Assembly (NCBI GenBank): GCA_949825045.1
Contig: OX463824.1
Span: 25,156,501-25,220,500, forward strand
Length of the DNA stretch: 64,000 bases
From: Argyresthia goedartella
Taxonomy: Eukaryota; Arthropoda; Insecta; Lepidoptera; Argyresthiidae
Direction of reading: 5' to 3'
The position numbers and the translations under genes are program-made. Below the pieces are notes generated by a model. The model saw nothing but the letters and a program-made list of their open reading frames with translations. It was not told the origin of the DNA and did not search any database. This document shows, one piece after another, positions 1 through 10,405 of this stretch (the stretch's first letter is position 1; the number at the start of each line of letters is the position of its first letter).

Positions 1-527
1 AAACGTAGAATTGAAAACTACCTCCTTTTTTAAGTCTGGAGATCGGAAATGGCTGATTATATTTACCTAAACTAACTAAAAACTAAACGAGATAGAAAGT
101 GGAGACTTCCTTACGATGACATTTTTTTTCCCGGAACTCGGATAAGTTGAAAATAAGCTTTATTAAGATGGGTAAGGCTATTTTTAATTAAAGTTGCAAT
201 TATCAAATTTTCACGTAAAATCCCGAAATACCTAGTCTAACTTTAATTCATGTATTCGAATTATATTAACGATCCTAAACTAACCGTTGTATCAAATCAT
301 TGAATCCACCACGTATTGTCAATAAGTATCTATATATTTGCCTTTTTTATGTTGAAATAATATGAAATGAAATGAAAAATTACTAATTGCTATACAAGTT
401 GTAGATTTTTTTCGTGTCGTATGAAAATCAAGTTAAGAAACATGGATGTGTTAAACGAAACAAGCAAATGTTACAATGAATAAATTTTCATTTATTTGAG
501 TAGATCTTATCTAGTGCATAAAATGCA

Positions 528-693
528 TCACTTAGGTTGATCCTCATCCACTCTTTCCTGCAGAGAATTGAAATAAATAACCATAACTTTTTCAATATTT
601 TCCAGTGTCAATCTATTTCGTTTGACACTCAAAATACATTTATAAGATGAGAAAGATCTTTCAACATTCTGTAATGGAACAACGCTTAACGAA
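528..693 (-). pseudogene. hAT-like transposase C-terminal dimerisation fragment
   Basis: The minus strand encodes a short stretch containing VERSFSSYK followed by LTLENIEKVMVIYFNSL and a stop at 528-530. This matches the C-terminal dimerisation block of hAT-family transposases, where ERSFS-x-K/YK and a following 'LT..N.E' helix are hallmarks. Reading further upstream in the same frame meets a stop, so this is a remnant. Two other hAT-like pieces lie on the same strand at 2907-3110 and 7655-7800, in the right order for one ancestral gene. The catalytic core was not recognised. Family assignment is by motif reading only. Confidence 0.55.
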
Positions 694-840
694 TGCAATC
701 AGTGTACAGTGGGAATCGGAGTTAGCTGTGTCAGTTCCTTTAAGTAAGTTGACAAAAGGGGCCATAGAACGTGGTTGGTTCGGAGAAGCAAGGTCAGGTC
801 AGGTTTTTTTTATCGCATTCCTGCGAAATGTGTAGGGATC

Positions 841-2900
841 AGAGCCGATTTGGTGCGCGCTGAATTAATTATGAATAACTAAATAATGGAAGGTTCTTAT
901 GGAACGATACGGAGAAAGCTAATGTGTTGATTGCAAATATACAATTGCGTTTGATTGGTACGATGTGGCGAGTTTGACATCACGGGTTTGAATATCATTC
1001 TAGTGATCTTTGTCTAAGACGCTATCGGTCGGGTAGGCTTAACTAATTGCAACCTCTTATATAGCCAGCGATCAACAAATTTTGTGTATCGGCAATACCA
1101 AATGACTTGAGTGATAACCGACGGTTGATCATAGAAAATATGCATACACAAAATTGTAGACAGCAGGCCTGCATGGCATGTTTGATGGAAATTAGACCCT
1201 GTGTAGTTAGGGATAAGAAGCTTTCGCTTGGGCACGCAAAGGACGCCATTTTTTTCAGACATGTGGGGTCTATAAATACGAGAGCGTGGGTGGGGGAGGC
1301 ATTCAGTCTCTGCGTCAAACTACTGTGACACTCGTCTTTCGTGTAATCTATTCAGTTCGGTCTGCCGTTTTACGCGTCTGGAACTGGAAGACTTGTGATT
1401 GCGTGTTACAGTGGATTTTCGTGAGTGTCTGAAGCGCCGAGATATACCTCGGTTCCTATCCTTTAAATCAACCTACCCCAAATTCCAAAACTATCCTTGG
1501 GTCGTTAGATAAGAACTTGTAGGTAATTTGATCTGAGTCTGAGTCTGGGCTTGGAGCGACCCTAATTTCCTTTTTCCTTCACCATAGGGTTCCTGGGTTA
1601 GCTCTTAGGATATTTGCGGGCTAATCCTCTCCTCATTTCCTTCGTGTAGCGAGTTTTGAAATTCCCACACACACAATCGTTAAACATTCAAACACATTCA
1701 AATCATACTCAACCATTTTCGAGTGGTGTCGATGATGAACGTGGTATAACACTAGGATTTTGGACTAGGCTAGACAGGAGTTTAGTTGCGGCTAAACCTA
1801 GGTTGTCAGGGCATAGGGAGACTGTTTGATCGATGGGGTTCCGCGGATGGAAATAACAAATTCAGAACAAAGTATAAACGTTGTAAACACAGATAACCTA
1901 TCCTGTTGATATTTTTGACATTTGAGTGTTGTCGGGGACGCGCGAAGAGATCAAATTACAGTCTAAAGTTCATTGTTTAGGAACAGGTAGATTGTTTTGC
2001 TTTGCCTTGGATCGGTTTGGATTCAAGTTGCATCTTTAAATTAAATGTAAATTTCGCTGGAGTCTAACGTGTAGGCTGTGTCAAGTATTTATTTGCTGGG
2101 CCCAGTCGAGGAAGAGCTGTGGTTAGTTAGTTGCATAAATCGGTATTTCCCGAAGTATGTAACTTGCTATGGAGTTGGTTAGATCTCCAAAAGCGCTAAT
2201 GAAAACGTTTCGATAACATCCAGCTCAAATTGCGCAGAGTTGAAGGTTTCAAAACGTTACGGACCTTTTGAGGAAACCGCTAGTTCAAACCCATTTCGGA
2301 AAATCAAATCGCAATTGTGTAAACCCTATCGGTCTATTTGGATCGTTATTGCCCTGAACTAATTAAATAATTGGAACCACCACTAAAGCCGCTACTAGCG
2401 AGCACATGAAATATCATTGAGTACTCACGTCGTAACACTACGACGGATATCTATACGATATCCCAAACAAATATTATAAATTGTGGTCGACCACACGAAA
2501 AGAAGTTCCATGCGCCCATATATACAAAAAAATAAATGGTACCATTACACAAAATATAACAAAGATCGATCTGGCGCAATACACCGCTAACTGACTCGAA
2601 ATTCCGGCTTGCGGACATACTTGCTTTCTCTGTTTAACTTGAAACTCTGACTTCCTGAACCAATCTTTCGTTCGACTATTGTATGCCTAACGAATTTCTC
2701 GACAAGCGAGAGATTCAGACTTATCATTCTTAACTTACAATTTTTACAGCTGAATCGGGACATCTCTTTTGGGGGTAGATAGAATAGACGATCATAGCTT
2801 CTGACAACGGTAGCTCGACCTTAGCTATTTATGCCGTTACAATCCGCAGATGCAAGGTGTAACAGAATTTCGTTATTTATTTCATTTCCGTTTACAACTT
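841..2900. other. no gene recognised; AT-rich intergenic or decayed repeat DNA
   Basis: Apart from the candidate core promoter at 1270-1306 I see no coding frame with recognisable motifs. The short open frames around 1014-1328 overlap on both strands and look like chance. This stretch lies between the C-terminal and middle hAT-like fragments and may hold unrecognisable remains of that element. Confidence 0.5.
1270..1306 (+). promoter_or_regulatory. candidate RNA polymerase II core promoter (TATA plus TCAGT initiator)
   Basis: A TATAAATA box at about 1270 is followed about 31-34 bases later by TCAGT (about 1302-1306), the arthropod initiator consensus at normal spacing. A second TCAGT lies near 1351. 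No recognisable gene follows, so it could belong to a decayed LTR, to an unannotated first exon, or be chance. Confidence 0.3.
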
Positions 2901-2906
2901 TGTATT

Positions 2907-3110
2907 TTATTTCTCTAACCACATCAAAATCGGAATTTCGGTCCATTCAAACGTTTCCTTAACTAATTCGTCAGTGTTCCAATTTATTACTGCTCTGATA
3001 TTATCTAGGATGTGTGAGGATTCGGATATTGATAAATCGGATTTTTGTAATTCAGTAAGCGCGATTTGTATACTTGTAAAATATTCATTAATATAATTTA
3101 AATCTGGTAG
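2907..3110 (-). pseudogene. hAT-like transposase middle fragment
   Basis: An open minus-strand segment of about 67 codons ends at a TAA (2907-2909). It reads LPDLNYINEYF, then SSHILDNIRAVI, then ETFEWTEIPILMW. The spacing of a helix-rich '..I..A...L..S...S......NIR' block resembles the inter-catalytic region of CGGBP1-like hAT transposases. The resemblance is moderate. It lies between the other two hAT-like pieces on the same strand, which supports but does not prove common origin. Confidence 0.35.
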
Positions 3111-3544
3111 TATGTTTCCGTTACGTAGTTAGTTTTGTTAGTATGTACCAATAAATGAACCACGTATCGCCATAAAAATCGGTAGTTTCATCCAATTAAC
3201 CTCTTGAATACCATCGGCGCCACTTTTCCGTTATAGGTTTTAAATTTTATTACCATTATTATATTATTAATATTATTATGGCATAAGGTTCAAAATCGTG
3301 ACCCGTCCCAACTACCTTCGGTTTTTGAGAGGTTACATCCATATTTTGATTTTCCCAATAATGTTTTAAACATGGCTTATCTTAGTTTTTTCTTTTGGTT
3401 GAATAATGTATCCGCAACAGGGATTCCGATAGAACAACCTTCCTTGTACAGATGCAACAACATGTGTAAAATATATTTACTAAAAAACTTTTGAAAGGGT
3501 AAGCCAACGGGTAAGTCCCACTCAGACAAAGGGTAAGCCCCACT

Positions 3545-4664
3545 TAAATATTACCCATCAAAACATGCAGGGCTACCTGGCAAAGAACTTGTATTAGAAT
3601 TATTTCTTAATAATTCGGACACTGATGTTATTTGTATTACAGAACATTGGTTAAAGGAAAATATGATGTCTTTTAACATAAATAATTACAAAATTGTCAG
3701 TTGTTACAATAGAAAGACTGCTGATAGAGGTGGTTCTTTAATCTTAGTAAAAAATAATATTAAGGTTAAACAACGGAAAGATATTCTTAACCTTACTGTG
3801 GAAAGACAAATAGAGGTATCTTGTGTTGAGTTGGAAAGCCATATTATTGTTTGTGTCTACAGACCTCCGAGAGATGAAAAAGGCCATGGCAATTTTGAAA
3901 TATTCGAGAAAATTATGGATGAAGCCCTCATTAAACTTTGTAATAACAGATAAAAGTTAATTATTTGTGGCGATCTTAATGTAGATCTGCTTGTAGATAC
4001 AACACTGAAGCGACGATTAATAACTCTGTTCAAATCATTTAATTTATGTCATGTATTTCTGGAGCTGACTAGAATTACACTTACCAGCCAAACTTGCTTA
4101 GATAACGTTTTTTGTGACTGTGCATTCACAAGTAAAAATGTAATTAACTGTTTACCAACCGATCACAGTGGTCAAACAGTTTCATTCCAAATTACTAGCG
4201 AAAATAAGACTGATCCATCATTGTATAGACCTATTACATCCCATAGACTAGAGATGTATATGAAAAACTTAGATATGGGTTTGCCAGTACCGGATTTTGA
4301 TGAACAGAACCCGAACAAAATCTATTCTGACTTCTTCAACATTATTCAAACAGAACTCAATACAGTTTTTAAATTAAAGAAAGTCAGTGCCAACAACGGT
4401 AAATCTAAATTTAATGACTGGGCAACATTTGGAATTCGTAAAAGTAGAGCTATCTTGTATGATCTTTATGAACAAAAAACCTATAACTTTGATATAAAAT
4501 TTCATGACTATGTTAAAAAATATTCCAAAACTTTCAAGTTGGTTTGTAGAACTGCAAAAACTTTACACATAAATAGAAAAATACAAAATTCAAATAATAG
4601 AATGAAAATGGTTTGGCAAATCATAAACCGTGAAACTGGCAAAGTTATACCAAGGGATAAATGA
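3545..4664 (+). pseudogene. element A: AP endonuclease domain and linker, one nonsense codon
   Basis: This is the N-terminal half of a non-LTR ORF2. Visible endonuclease motifs, in order, are the N-terminal QNMQGL, then ICITEHWL with the catalytic Glu, GGSLILV, VYRPP, ICGDLNVDLL with the catalytic Asp-Asn pair, and PTDHSGQ with the Asp-His pair. An in-frame TAA at 3951-3953 splits the frame just before ICGDLN; the frame then continues to 4664. The linker ends in [12 protein letters not shown], after which most of the RT fingers and palm are missing. The domain would nick target DNA in an active element; here it is interrupted. Confidence 0.75.
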
Positions 4665-5382
4665 TTTCTGCTTAAAGATAGGTGATGATATCAACGGCGT
4701 TAAATCTGATGGATCGGGGGTAAAAATTGGCGTTCCACAAGGTTCCATATTAGGCCCTTTCTTATTCCTGGTATATATTAACGATCTGCCTTTTATGGTG
4801 GAGAAATTGACTAACATAGTGTTGTTTGCTGATGATACTTCACTGGTCTTCAAAATTGAAAGACAAAGATTTTGATGATGTCAATAGAGTATTATCTTTA
4901 ACCTTGAATTGGTTCACAGTTAACAATATATTGCTAAATGCTGGTAAAACCAAATGTATCAAATTTTCACTTCCAAATGTCAGGCAAGTTGGGACCAGTT
5001 TAGTGTTGGACAGCAATACGTTAGAATTAGTAAATGACACGAAGTTTCTTGGAATAACCATTGATAACAAATTGCAGTGGGGACCCCACATAGAAAAATT
5101 GGCTGTTAAATTAAGTTCTGCGGCTTACGCTGTTAGGAAAATCAGACAAAACACGGATGTAGCTACATCTAGGCTAGTATATTTTAGTTACTTTCATAGT
5201 GTCATGTCCTATGGTATCTTGTTGTGGGGGAAAGCAGCGGATATTCAAACTATTTTTATTTTACAAAAAAGAGCTATTCGAGCAATTTATAATTTAAAAC
5301 GCACAGACTCCTTAAGACAGCTTTTTAAAGAAATTGACATACTAACTGTAGCTAGTCAATTTATTTTTGAAAATATAATGTA
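4665..5382 (+). pseudogene. element A: reverse transcriptase fragment (motif B onward), frameshifted
   Basis: After a junction at about 4665 the sequence enters RT near motif B ([14 protein letters not shown]), then motif C (LFADDTSL). A frameshift near 4860 moves the rest into another frame (LSLTLNWFTVNN through GITIDNKLQWGPHIEKL to ILQKRAIRAIYNL). RT motifs 1 to A, including the first catalytic aspartate, are absent, so no active enzyme can be made. The fragment is cut at about 5382 by element K; its C-terminus resumes at 7049. Confidence 0.75.
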
Positions 5383-7048
5383 TTTATTTTATTTATTGAA
5401 TTATAGGTAAGAAATACATAACACATTCACAATCTATAAGATACTACATAATCCTCGTGGGATTGTGCGCAGCACCTTCATTCTGCGTTATACAGTAGGT
5501 AGATATTACATTATTCAAATTAAATTAGGTATTTTACATTTGATTTATAAGTATATAACAAAATTCTTAATTTAATATGATAGTAGGTATTAAAATATTA
5601 TTTATTATTTAGGTACATAACAGAATTTAACATAAAATAAAAAATCTTAATCTAGGCTCTAAGCAGGGTTTTCATTTTTGATCGGTTAGGTAGGTTAGGT
5701 AATACATAATGATATGACAAATTTCATTTCAACCGTATAATTAGAAAAGGTAATAATTTATAGCTACAATTCATAGGTAGTTCAGTCAATTCATTCATAG
5801 GTAGGTAGGTAATTATTAATAAAATATTATAATTTAAGGCAGCAATATATATGTAGTTACTAGGTATAATAAGTAGATATATGAGTATATAAGAACAACA
5901 ACTAGAATCAGTTGGTTGTAGGTAAGATGGAAACAATGGCATAGCTCTAAACTAAAGCATCGCTAGAAAATAGTTTTTTAGTTTGATTTTAATATTTAAT
6001 TGGGTCAGTGATTGTCTAGTTACGGTGGGTAGGTTGTTGACAAGTCGTGGTACAAGATAAGAGCTGGTTCGCTCGCCGTAAAAGTTATTTGCCCGTGTTG
6101 TAACCAGTTTCTTTTGTGTGATGCGTCGAGTTTGTACAGGATGATTTATGTCTTGTTGTAGTTTAGCGTTGAAGAACTGTTCTTTGAGAAGCATGTAGTT
6201 GACGTTTGTGTGTATCGGAAGGGTTTGACAATACTTAAAGAGTTTTCCTTCATCATTTTTAAAACTATTTTTTATTTTAAAATGTACTATTAGTTTTAGA
6301 AGTTGTACTTGTAGTTTAAGAATGGAGTCAAGATACGTTTTAAATGTGCGACCATAGCTCGTTAATCCATAATTTATAGTGGATTCACAAAATGACTTGT
6401 AAAGTAGAATTCTTGTTTTTTGAGGAATTCTGTTTTTGATAACATAGAAGTTAGCGAGCAGGGCGCGTAGCTTGTCGCAGACACGTTGTATATGTGGTCC
6501 CCAGCTGAATCTGTTGTCAATGACCAGGCCAAGGTATGTATGGGCCTTCACAATCTCAATTTGTGGGCAGTCGCACGTATCACGACTGTCATGCAGACAT
6601 GCGTGAGTATGGGCGATTAGTTTAGGTACAATTTCGGCGCGTTTGAGGTATGGGGATCGAATATTAATTAATTTTGTTTTAATAGAGTTAAGAACGAGAC
6701 CAGTATCATGACACCATTTACTAATATTGTTAAAGTCCTCCTGTAATTTATTTAGTGCAACATCAACATTGTGGTCTGAGGATAAAAGGCACGTGTCATC
6801 TGCAAACTGGTAGAGCAGACAATTATTTGAAAAGTGACTCATATTATTGACGTAGGCCAAAAAGTGTAAAGGTCCCAAAACTGATCCTTGGGCAGTTCCC
6901 TGCGTGATTTCGATGGACTCACTCAGCTCATCCCCCACTCTCACGCGATACGATCTATTCGTTAGGTAATCATGACACCATGTTAGTAGAGGGCCACGAA
7001 TTCCTGTAAAACTAAGTGATTTTAATAGTTAATAGTATGTGTTAATAG
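5383..7048 (-). mobile_element. 5'-truncated non-LTR retrotransposon K nested in element A
   Basis: A minus-strand element whose 3' end lies at low coordinate with a degenerate (AAATA)n-type tail at 5383-5400, and whose 5' end breaks off inside RT at about 7025-7048. The surrounding sequence is element A on both sides. The intact A' copy confirms that 5383-7048 is extra. Short imperfect flanking repeats (taatgta/taatagta) may be the target duplication. The 3' UTR (5400-5950) is rich in short 'taggta' motifs and has no gene. Confidence 0.75.
5952..7025 (-). pseudogene. element K: RT motif B to C-terminus
   Basis: The open frame 6944-5952 encodes the C-terminal half of a non-LTR RT. It shows GTAQGSVLGPLHFL (motif B, with TAQGS in place of VPQGS), LYQFADDTCLL (motif C, FADD), KTKLINI, YLGLVIDNRFSWGPHI and a long C-terminal tail ending NYFLAML. 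Upstream bases to about 7025 still read GIRGPLLTW, so truncation occurs just before motif B. The C-terminal 330 residues are uninterrupted. Without motif A and the endonuclease it is not functional. Confidence 0.75.
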
Positions 7049-7320
7049 TATGTACGCAAGAACCTTACAAAATTTCCCAAACTTAGCGATAGCTGTAATG
7101 TTAACCTAAGAAATAATCACAGACTCCTTGCGCCCCGGTTTAGTCTCGCGAATGTTAGCAATTCTTTCAAGGGTCAATGCATTCACTACTGCAACAAGAT
7201 ACCTCTGGAGATCTTGAAATTGCCATTCGAGCAATTTAAAATCCATGTTAAAGCGACTTTGTCGAAAAAGGGATATTACAATGTTCAAGATTACTTAAAT
7301 GATGGGTCTGTATGGGGTTA
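7049..7320 (+). pseudogene. element A: ORF2 C-terminus after the K insertion
   Basis: The sequence continues the element A frame with RKNLTKFPKLSDS, NVNLRNNHRLLAPRF, GQCIHYCNKIPLEIL and KKGYYNVQDYLND, ending in a stop near 7320. The same peptide is encoded on the minus strand at 17396-17866 in copy A', about 90% alike by eye. The 3' UTR follows to 7568. Confidence 0.75.
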
Positions 7321-7654
7321 ATCTGGCTCAACACAGACCTTGCTGTTAATAATTTTGTAATTATTTATTCCTGCTTATTAATTATGATAATGACTAAATA
7401 TTATATTTTGTATTAGTTAAGCATAAGCAATTTTTAAAAAGAGATCTAAAAATCAATCTGTGGGAGTTTCTACGCGTTCTACGAGTTCTAATGTAGAGAA
7501 GTGGCAAAAAATGACGATTACTAAGTATATGTAAATATCTACAGCAATAAAGACATTTGGAATTTGTAAAGACTGGGTTACTAACTTGAGACCATGGGCA
7601 TGGTGCAAAGTAATAAAAAATCAATCAAATCATAATAAGATTCTTGGTCAGGTT

Positions 7655-7800
7655 CTCGCTGTGTGCCTTGATGGACATTTCCCTTGATGTGCCGGTCGAC
7701 GTTTCCTTTAAATGTTGCCTTCAGTTGCGTTTTACATTTTATGCAAAATATAACGCCACTTGAGACAACCTCTGGTCTTACTGCGTGACCGCTCAGCGTT
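7655..7800 (-). pseudogene. hAT-like transposase N-terminal zinc finger (BED-type) fragment
   Basis: The minus strand reads GHAVRPEVVSSGVIFCIKC, then KATFKGNVDRHIKGNVH. This gives a C-x2-C ... H-x5-H pattern typical of the DNA-binding finger at the start of BED or CGGBP1-like hAT transposases. No start codon or continuation is evident. Its order and strand relative to 2907-3110 and 528-693 fit a single ancient hAT gene later split by element A. Confidence 0.45.
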
Positions 7801-8233
7801 CACAGTTGTAATAAATAAACCAACATAAATATATAATATTAATTGTTAAACATGTTAAACAACTTCATGTATAACAACAACTAAACTTGAGAGCAATAAA
7901 ATCGACGACCCTGAGCTTAGAGCGCTTTTAGATACTGGATAGAGTCCTTTTTTGTTTGATTGTTTGGTTTCACTGAAAATCTTGTTCACTTACCTATCTA
8001 ATGGTATCATACAAGCGAATATGGTGTGTATGTACAAAGTTTCTTAGAAGAGTATACGTTATACCATATTTTGCATCGCTTGCGAGGCACCGCGTATGGG
8101 GTTCAGTCAGAGCAGGTATAACAAGCGTTTATTTTCCCAAATTAGCTTCAGGCACCCGCCCCCGCCCCTGGACCGTCCGCTGCCATCGCGAGTGACATTA
8201 ATAGTGCTTCAACACTGGGAAAGACAGGTATGA
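7801..8233. other. no gene recognised
   Basis: AT-rich sequence without motif-bearing frames. The 64-codon frame at 8001-8195 has no recognisable feature and I regard it as chance. Confidence 0.5.
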
Positions 8234-8376
8234 GTATGACGACCCGAATGGCCGAGTCGGCAGTGACCCTGCCTATGAAGCCAAGGGTTCCGGGTTCGAG
8301 TCCCGGTGGGGGCAAATATTTGTTTGACGAGAACTGATGTTCATGGTTGTTTATCTATCTAAGTATAAGACGAAGC
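8234..8376 (+). mobile_element. tRNA-derived SINE, 3'-truncated
   Basis: The head carries an A box (TGGCCGAGTCGG) and a B box (GGTTCGAGTCCC) spaced as in a tRNA gene, the internal RNA polymerase III promoter of tRNA-derived SINEs. The acceptor ends do not pair, so it is not a working tRNA gene. The body (GGGGGCAAATATTTGTTTGA, then ATGGTTGTTTATCTATCT) matches the minus-strand copy at 55343-55586 and, more weakly, 42221-42345. The copy stops at a G run at 8377, where the Jockey-like element J begins, so the usual 3' tail is missing. Confidence 0.8.
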
Positions 8377-8402
8377 GGGGGGGGGGGGGGGGGGGGGGGG
8401 GG
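8377..8402 (+). repeat. 26-base G homopolymer at a SINE/Jockey junction
   Basis: An uninterrupted run of 26 G joins the truncated SINE to the GC-rich Jockey-like sequence. Its length may be inexact because long G runs are difficult to sequence. Confidence 0.9.
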
Positions 8403-8599
8403 AGAAGAAGAAGGCGACGGCTCCACCTGCCGCCGGTCCCGCGGTGACTACTCTCACCGCCAGCGAGACTGCGGCCGCCGCTGGCGCCACCAATCCGGCT
8501 GCGGCGATAGGGTAGCAGGACTTAGGGCATTTCACAGCACTGCTTGCCCTTCTCAGCGACTCCACTGCCCTGGGCAGACTCACCGCTGCAAATGCATGA
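8403..8599 (+). pseudogene. element J: C-terminus of ORF1 (Gag-like)
   Basis: The frame reads an alanine/threonine-rich tail (TTLTASETAAAAGATN), an internal stop near 8514, then FTALLALLSDSTALGRLTAANA and a TGA at 8597-8599. Such Ala/Leu-rich ends are usual for Jockey ORF1. It overlaps the ORF2 start (ATG at 8592), a layout seen in Jockey elements where ORF2 may be translated by reinitiation. Confidence 0.45.
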
Positions 8600-9299
8600 G
8601 CCGCTCAGGGTCGTCTACTGGAACACGCAGTCGCTAACAGGGAAGAAGCGGCTGCTCCACGTGTTCCTGAGGGACTACCGCATCGACGTGATGCTCATCA
8701 GCGAGATATACCTAGCCGGAAGCGACAAGCTGTCGCTGCCCGGCTACTTCGTCTACCGCAACGACGAGAAGACCTCCAGCGGCCGAACCTTTCAAGGCTT
8801 GGCAGTCATCGTCGGCAGGAAGATCGTCCACCAGCTCGTTGACGCCCAGGAGTATACATCCCTGTATGCTTTGGGCGTCGACCTACAGGTGGCCGGCGAG
8901 GTGCTGCGACTCTACGCCGCCTATAAGCCCCCTAGTACACCAATCCGCACCTCCGAGCTACGGGGGCTGTTACAGTCGCCGCACCCGACACTCGTCGCCG
9001 GCGACCTCAACGCCAAGCACACCGCCTGGAACTCCACCAGGGTGTGCCCAGCTGGACGCGCCATCCATGCCGACTCAGTGAGCCACAACTACGACGTCAT
9101 CGGTCCCGACGAGCCCACCCACTTCGACACGCGGGCCCGACGGGACACCGTCGACGTCGTGGTCGTCAGAGGTCTCCGGACACCGCCGAGCCAGGAGGTT
9201 CTCCCTGACCTCCCTTCGGACCACAGGTCTGTTCTTCTCGTCCTGGCGGATCTGCCCACCCGGGTATCTCCGCCAGAATTACGTCGCCGCTACCAGTAG
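8592..9299 (+). pseudogene. element J: Jockey-type AP endonuclease domain of ORF2
   Basis: From the ATG at 8592 the frame reads VVYWNTQSLTGKK, MLISEIYL (catalytic Glu), GRTFQGLAVIV, YAAYKPP, LVAGDLNAKHTAWNS (Asp-x-Asn and the 'KH..WN' Jockey signature), DVIGPDEPTHF and LPSDHRSVLL (Asp-His pair). All catalytic positions of the endonuclease look present. The frame stops at 9297-9299 after ELRRRYQ. Codon usage is strongly GC-ending, unlike the AT-rich elements nearby. Earlier in-frame ATGs exist (8544), but the ORF1 overlap favours 8592. Confidence 0.75.
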
Positions 9300-9620
9300 G
9301 GTGCCTTCACCGCCGCTCTAGACCAACCCTCCACCACTTGCCCTGTAAACCAGCTGGAAGGCATCGCTGCTGAACACCCAGATCCGAGACGCGCTCGACT
9401 CCTGCTGAGCTCCGCGCACTCATCCGCGATAAGCGCGCTCGGGCCGGGTACCCAGCTGGCATTCTTCGCAGACGACGCAGCCTATTATGCGTCGTCATTC
9501 CAGGCTCCGCACGCTTGCACCACCAAATTGCAGCGCACCCTGGACATCTTGCCCGACTGGCTCGCCAAGTGGCGACTGTCCGTCAATGTTGGGAAGATGC
9601 AGGCGCTCATCACATGCCAG
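9300..9620 (+). pseudogene. element J: RT motif C fragment after a large deletion
   Basis: After a short linker the sequence encodes GPGTQLAFFADDAAYYASS, then LDILPDWLAKWRLSVNVGKMQALI. This is the motif C region (YADD-like, here FADD) and downstream thumb of a Jockey RT. Motifs 1 through B are missing, so endonuclease and palm are fused across a deletion of several hundred codons. Sequence similarity ends near 9620-9640. Confidence 0.7.
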
Positions 9621-9640
9621 AGTCTCCTTACACCATCGCT

Positions 9641-9858
9641 CTTATTATTTATTATTTATTGTGTATTTTCTTAATTAAATGAAATTGTAATATAATTTGA
9701 TCCTATGTATTGATGATAAGTGTACTATGTTTACTATAAGGAGTAATTTGCTATGCAGTTTCCAGGTAAAATTACACTGTACTTTATCGCCAAAATGTAA
9801 CATCTTATATATGTATAACTGTAGTTTAAGGCAATAAACGTTTGAATTGAATTGAATT
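9641..9858 (+). mobile_element. 3' end of an unidentified non-LTR element with (TTGAA)n tail
   Basis: About 200 bases of AT-rich 3' UTR ending in AATAAACG and a GAATTGAATTGAATTG microsatellite tail, the short-repeat ending typical of CR1-like elements. No coding part is attached; it joins directly to element J upstream and element I downstream. Confidence 0.55.
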
Positions 9859-10405
9859 GCTTTCGACAGTGCAAACTTCCAAGGAGGGACGGAATACATG
9901 AACAGTTAACAAAAGGGATGGTAACCTTGCTCAAAAACCGGGTGATCCCTGATTATCTTGCTGGGACTAGATACTCAATCGGAGCAAATAGAGGATTCCC
10001 ACAAGGTGAATGCTTATCTCCACTGAGTGGTGTCTTCTTAGACTCCCTTATAACTCGCGTTGCCAACATGACTATATACCTACAGGTATTTTGAGATGAT
10101 TGGGCTATTTTTATAATAGTAAAAGTGCTAAATACGATATGAGATATTATGGAGAACGCAATAGAAAAGGTCTTACGGTGGTGTCAAGAAAATGACCTTG
10201 ACCTAAACCCGAAGAAATCAAAGCTACTACTCTTCTCGAATAAACGGAAAAAAATTGAAATGCTTCCCATTAAGTTGCAGGGCACAAGAGTAGAAGTAGT
10301 TCGTGAGATTAAACACCTAGGAGTGACCTTTGACTGGATAGTGAAGTTTGACACTCATGTAAAGTCAGAGTGCACTAAGGCCATTAGGGTCTTCATAATT
10401 TCATA
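9859..10405 (+). pseudogene. element I: RT fragment of an R1/LOA/I-group-like non-LTR element
   Basis: The first frame holds GIHEQLTKGMV, RVIPDYLAGTRYSIG and RGFPQGECLSPLSG. The last is motif B of the RGCPQGGVLSP type seen in R1/LOA/I-group elements rather than the VPQGS type. After a stop and frameshift, 10149-10406 reads VLRWCQENDLDLNPKKSKLLLFSNKRKK and IKHLGVTFD. Motif C is damaged. The fragment is bounded by the tail at 9858 and by element H at about 10405. Confidence 0.6.

Larger units (their letters stand above)
3540..7568 (+). mobile_element. non-LTR retrotransposon A (CR1-like EN-RT), decayed, interrupted by element K
   Basis: Recognisable sequence starts near 3545 (HQNMQGLPGKE, an APE endonuclease N-terminus). 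It runs through endonuclease and reverse transcriptase remnants to 5382, resumes at about 7049 after nested element K, and ends in a 3' UTR with AATAAAG and a GGAATTT tail at about 7568. A second copy, A', is present on the minus strand (17133-17731 and 31341-31710) and shows the uninterrupted sequence across the K insertion point. There is one internal stop, an internal deletion removing most of RT motifs 1-A, and at least two frameshifts. No ORF1 is seen. The copy is dead. Confidence 0.8.
8403..9640 (+). mobile_element. Jockey-like non-LTR retrotransposon J, truncated and internally deleted
   Basis: A block strikingly richer in GC than its neighbours. It holds the end of a Jockey-type ORF1, the ORF1/ORF2 overlap, an endonuclease domain, then a jump straight to RT motif C (FFADDAAYY). 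The RT core between linker and motif C is missing. The end at about 9640 abuts the 3' UTR of another element. Confidence 0.75.

Noticed and set aside
1014..1328. Overlapping frames of 70-90 codons on both strands
   Set aside because: No motifs, strong overlap between strands and a better explanation as non-coding DNA near a candidate promoter.
8244..8316. tRNA gene with good A and B boxes
   Set aside because: The acceptor stem cannot pair and two other copies share the non-tRNA body downstream, so it is a tRNA-derived SINE head.
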